DNA from: Actinoallomurus sp.
GTDB lineage: Bacteria; Actinomycetota; Actinomycetes; Streptosporangiales; Streptosporangiaceae
Length of the DNA: 40,930 bases
Assembly: GCA_025964625.1 (NCBI GenBank)
Contig: JAOPYL010000070.1
Span: forward strand, 1-40,930
Direction of reading: 5' to 3'
Shown: positions 40,269-40,930 of the stretch, in pieces
How positions within the stretch are numbered: the stretch's first letter is position 1
How the letters are laid out: each line of letters opens with the position of its first letter
The notes under the pieces: generated by a model
Database searches by the model: none
What the model was told of the DNA's origin: nothing
Seen by the model: only the letters and a program-made list of their open reading frames with translations
Position numbers and translations under genes: made by a program

Positions 40269-40930
40269 TTACTGTTCGAGCTGCTCCCGCAGGCGATAGC
40301 GGATGGTCTTCCCTGAGCCGGTACGAGGGATCTCAGCAGTCTCGATGAGCTGTACGGGGATCTTGAAGTGCGAGAGCTTCTCACGGCAGGCATCGAGCAC
40401 GGCTTCCGTGTCCAGACCGCCGGGCCGTTCCGCCACGACGAAGGCCACCGGAACCTCCCCCAGGTCGTCGTGCGGCTGGGCGACGACCGCGGCGTCCGCG
40501 ACACCCGGTGCGGCGAGCAGTACCTCCTCCACCTCGGCGGGATAGATGTTCTCGCCGCCTCGGATGATGAGCTCCTTGATACGCCCGGTAATGGTGAGGA
40601 ATCCGTTGGGGTCACGGCGTCCCAAGTCGCCGGTCCGGTACCAGCCGTGCTGGAGCACCTCGGCCGTCGCCACAGCCTGGTTGTGATAGCCGGCCATGAC
40701 GTTGGGGCCACTCACCCACACCTCGCCGTCGTCTCCGACGGCCACGTCCGTACCGGTCGCCGGGTCGACCAATCTGATCGCGACGCCTGGCGCGGGCAGG
40801 CCGCACGAACCCATGACCCGGCCACCCACAGGCCAGTTCAAGGTCACCATGGTCGAGGTCTCGGTGATTCCATACCCGTCGAGCAACCGCACGCCGAAGA
40901 TCTCCTCGAACGCGGAGTTCAGTGACGCAG
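40269..40930 (-). CDS. AMP-dependent acyl-CoA synthetase/ligase, C-terminal part
   Basis: The last 220 or so residues of an ANL-superfamily acyl-CoA ligase; the 5' part lies beyond the right edge of the window. Visible motifs are the A5 region GYGITETS, the A7/A8 hinge GWYRTGDLG and GRIKELIIRGGENIYPAEVE, and the A10 lysine in PRTGSGKTIRYRL. The protein activates a carboxylic acid to its CoA thioester via an acyl-adenylate. It stands at the upstream end of the visible hydroxylase operon, about 70 bp before the CoxG-like gene, and probably supplies the CoA-ester substrate for later steps. Confidence 0.92.
   Translation of the reverse strand, partial: ASLNSAFEEIFGVRLLDGYGITETSTMVTLNWPVGGRVMGSCGLPAPGVAIRLVDPATGTDVAVGDDGEVWVSGPNVMAGYHNQAVATAEVLQHGWYRTGDLGRRDPNGFLTITGRIKELIIRGGENIYPAEVEEVLLAAPGVADAAVVAQPHDDLGEVPVAFVVAERPGGLDTEAVLDACREKLSHFKIPVQLIETAEIPRTGSGKTIRYRLREQLEQ

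Noticed and set aside
1-40930. CRISPR arrays, tRNA or rRNA genes, insertion sequences, prophage or integrase genes
   Set aside because: No regularly spaced repeats, cloverleaf-like sequences with the TTCRA arm, transposase motifs or terminal inverted repeats were found by reading both strands.

Overview
This is a high-GC actinomycete chromosome segment. The evidence is G/C-rich third codon positions, frequent GTG/TTG starts, pervasive 4-bp ATGA/GTGA overlaps, a PknG/GlnX/GlnH signalling locus and full-length secreted hydrolases. A Streptosporangiales/Thermomonosporaceae-like or Streptomyces-like host is likely, but this is inference; no rRNA, tRNA, CRISPR array, transposase or phage gene was seen.

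Layout: (1) 1-2483, the start of a YafY/WYL-type regulator, a quinone-oxidoreductase-like enzyme and a divergent lipoprotein serine hydrolase. (2) 2613-10553, a nine-gene minus-strand purine/ureide operon (uraD, uraH, uricase, two of the three xanthine-dehydrogenase subunits, 8-oxoguanine/guanine deaminase, glycerate kinase, allantoinase, allantoicase), almost every junction translationally coupled. Its upstream region carries a 23-bp inverted repeat and is shared with a divergent secreted alpha/beta-hydrolase. (3) 12390-14332, a small protein coupled to an M48 membrane metallopeptidase. (4) 14382-18760, a minicistron pair, a PadR regulator divergent from an MFS transporter and a 4,5-dihydroxyphthalate-decarboxylase-like protein, then a FadR-type GntR regulator. 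(5) 18862-21807, a secreted GH3 beta-glucosidase with a PA14 insert, behind a strong 23-bp operator palindrome.

(6) 22011-30761, the most interesting region: a seven-gene plus-strand signalling operon with at most 24 bp between genes. In order it encodes a helical protein of unknown function, a PknG-type Ser/Thr kinase (zinc ribbon, rubredoxin, kinase, TPR), a zinc-ribbon PP2C phosphatase, a VWA protein, a zinc-ribbon FHA protein, a four-helix GlnX-like membrane protein and a GlnH-like glutamate/aspartate-binding lipoprotein. In mycobacteria and corynebacteria only glnX, glnH and pknG are clustered and tune 2-oxoglutarate dehydrogenase through the FHA protein GarA/OdhI. Here the locus appears to be a self-contained sensor-kinase-phosphatase-reader module, with related zinc ribbons on the kinase, phosphatase and FHA reader.

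(7) 30867-40930, a minus-strand catabolic operon built around a three-subunit molybdenum hydroxylase (CoxS/M/L-like, but not a form I CO dehydrogenase), with a CoxG-like protein, AMP-dependent acyl-CoA ligase (cut by the window end), aldehyde and alcohol dehydrogenases, an MBL-fold hydrolase, a crotonase-fold protein and an SDR. The SDR has lost all four catalytic-tetrad residues and the crotonase lacks both catalytic glutamates, so the pathway is probably not a standard one; its substrate is unknown.
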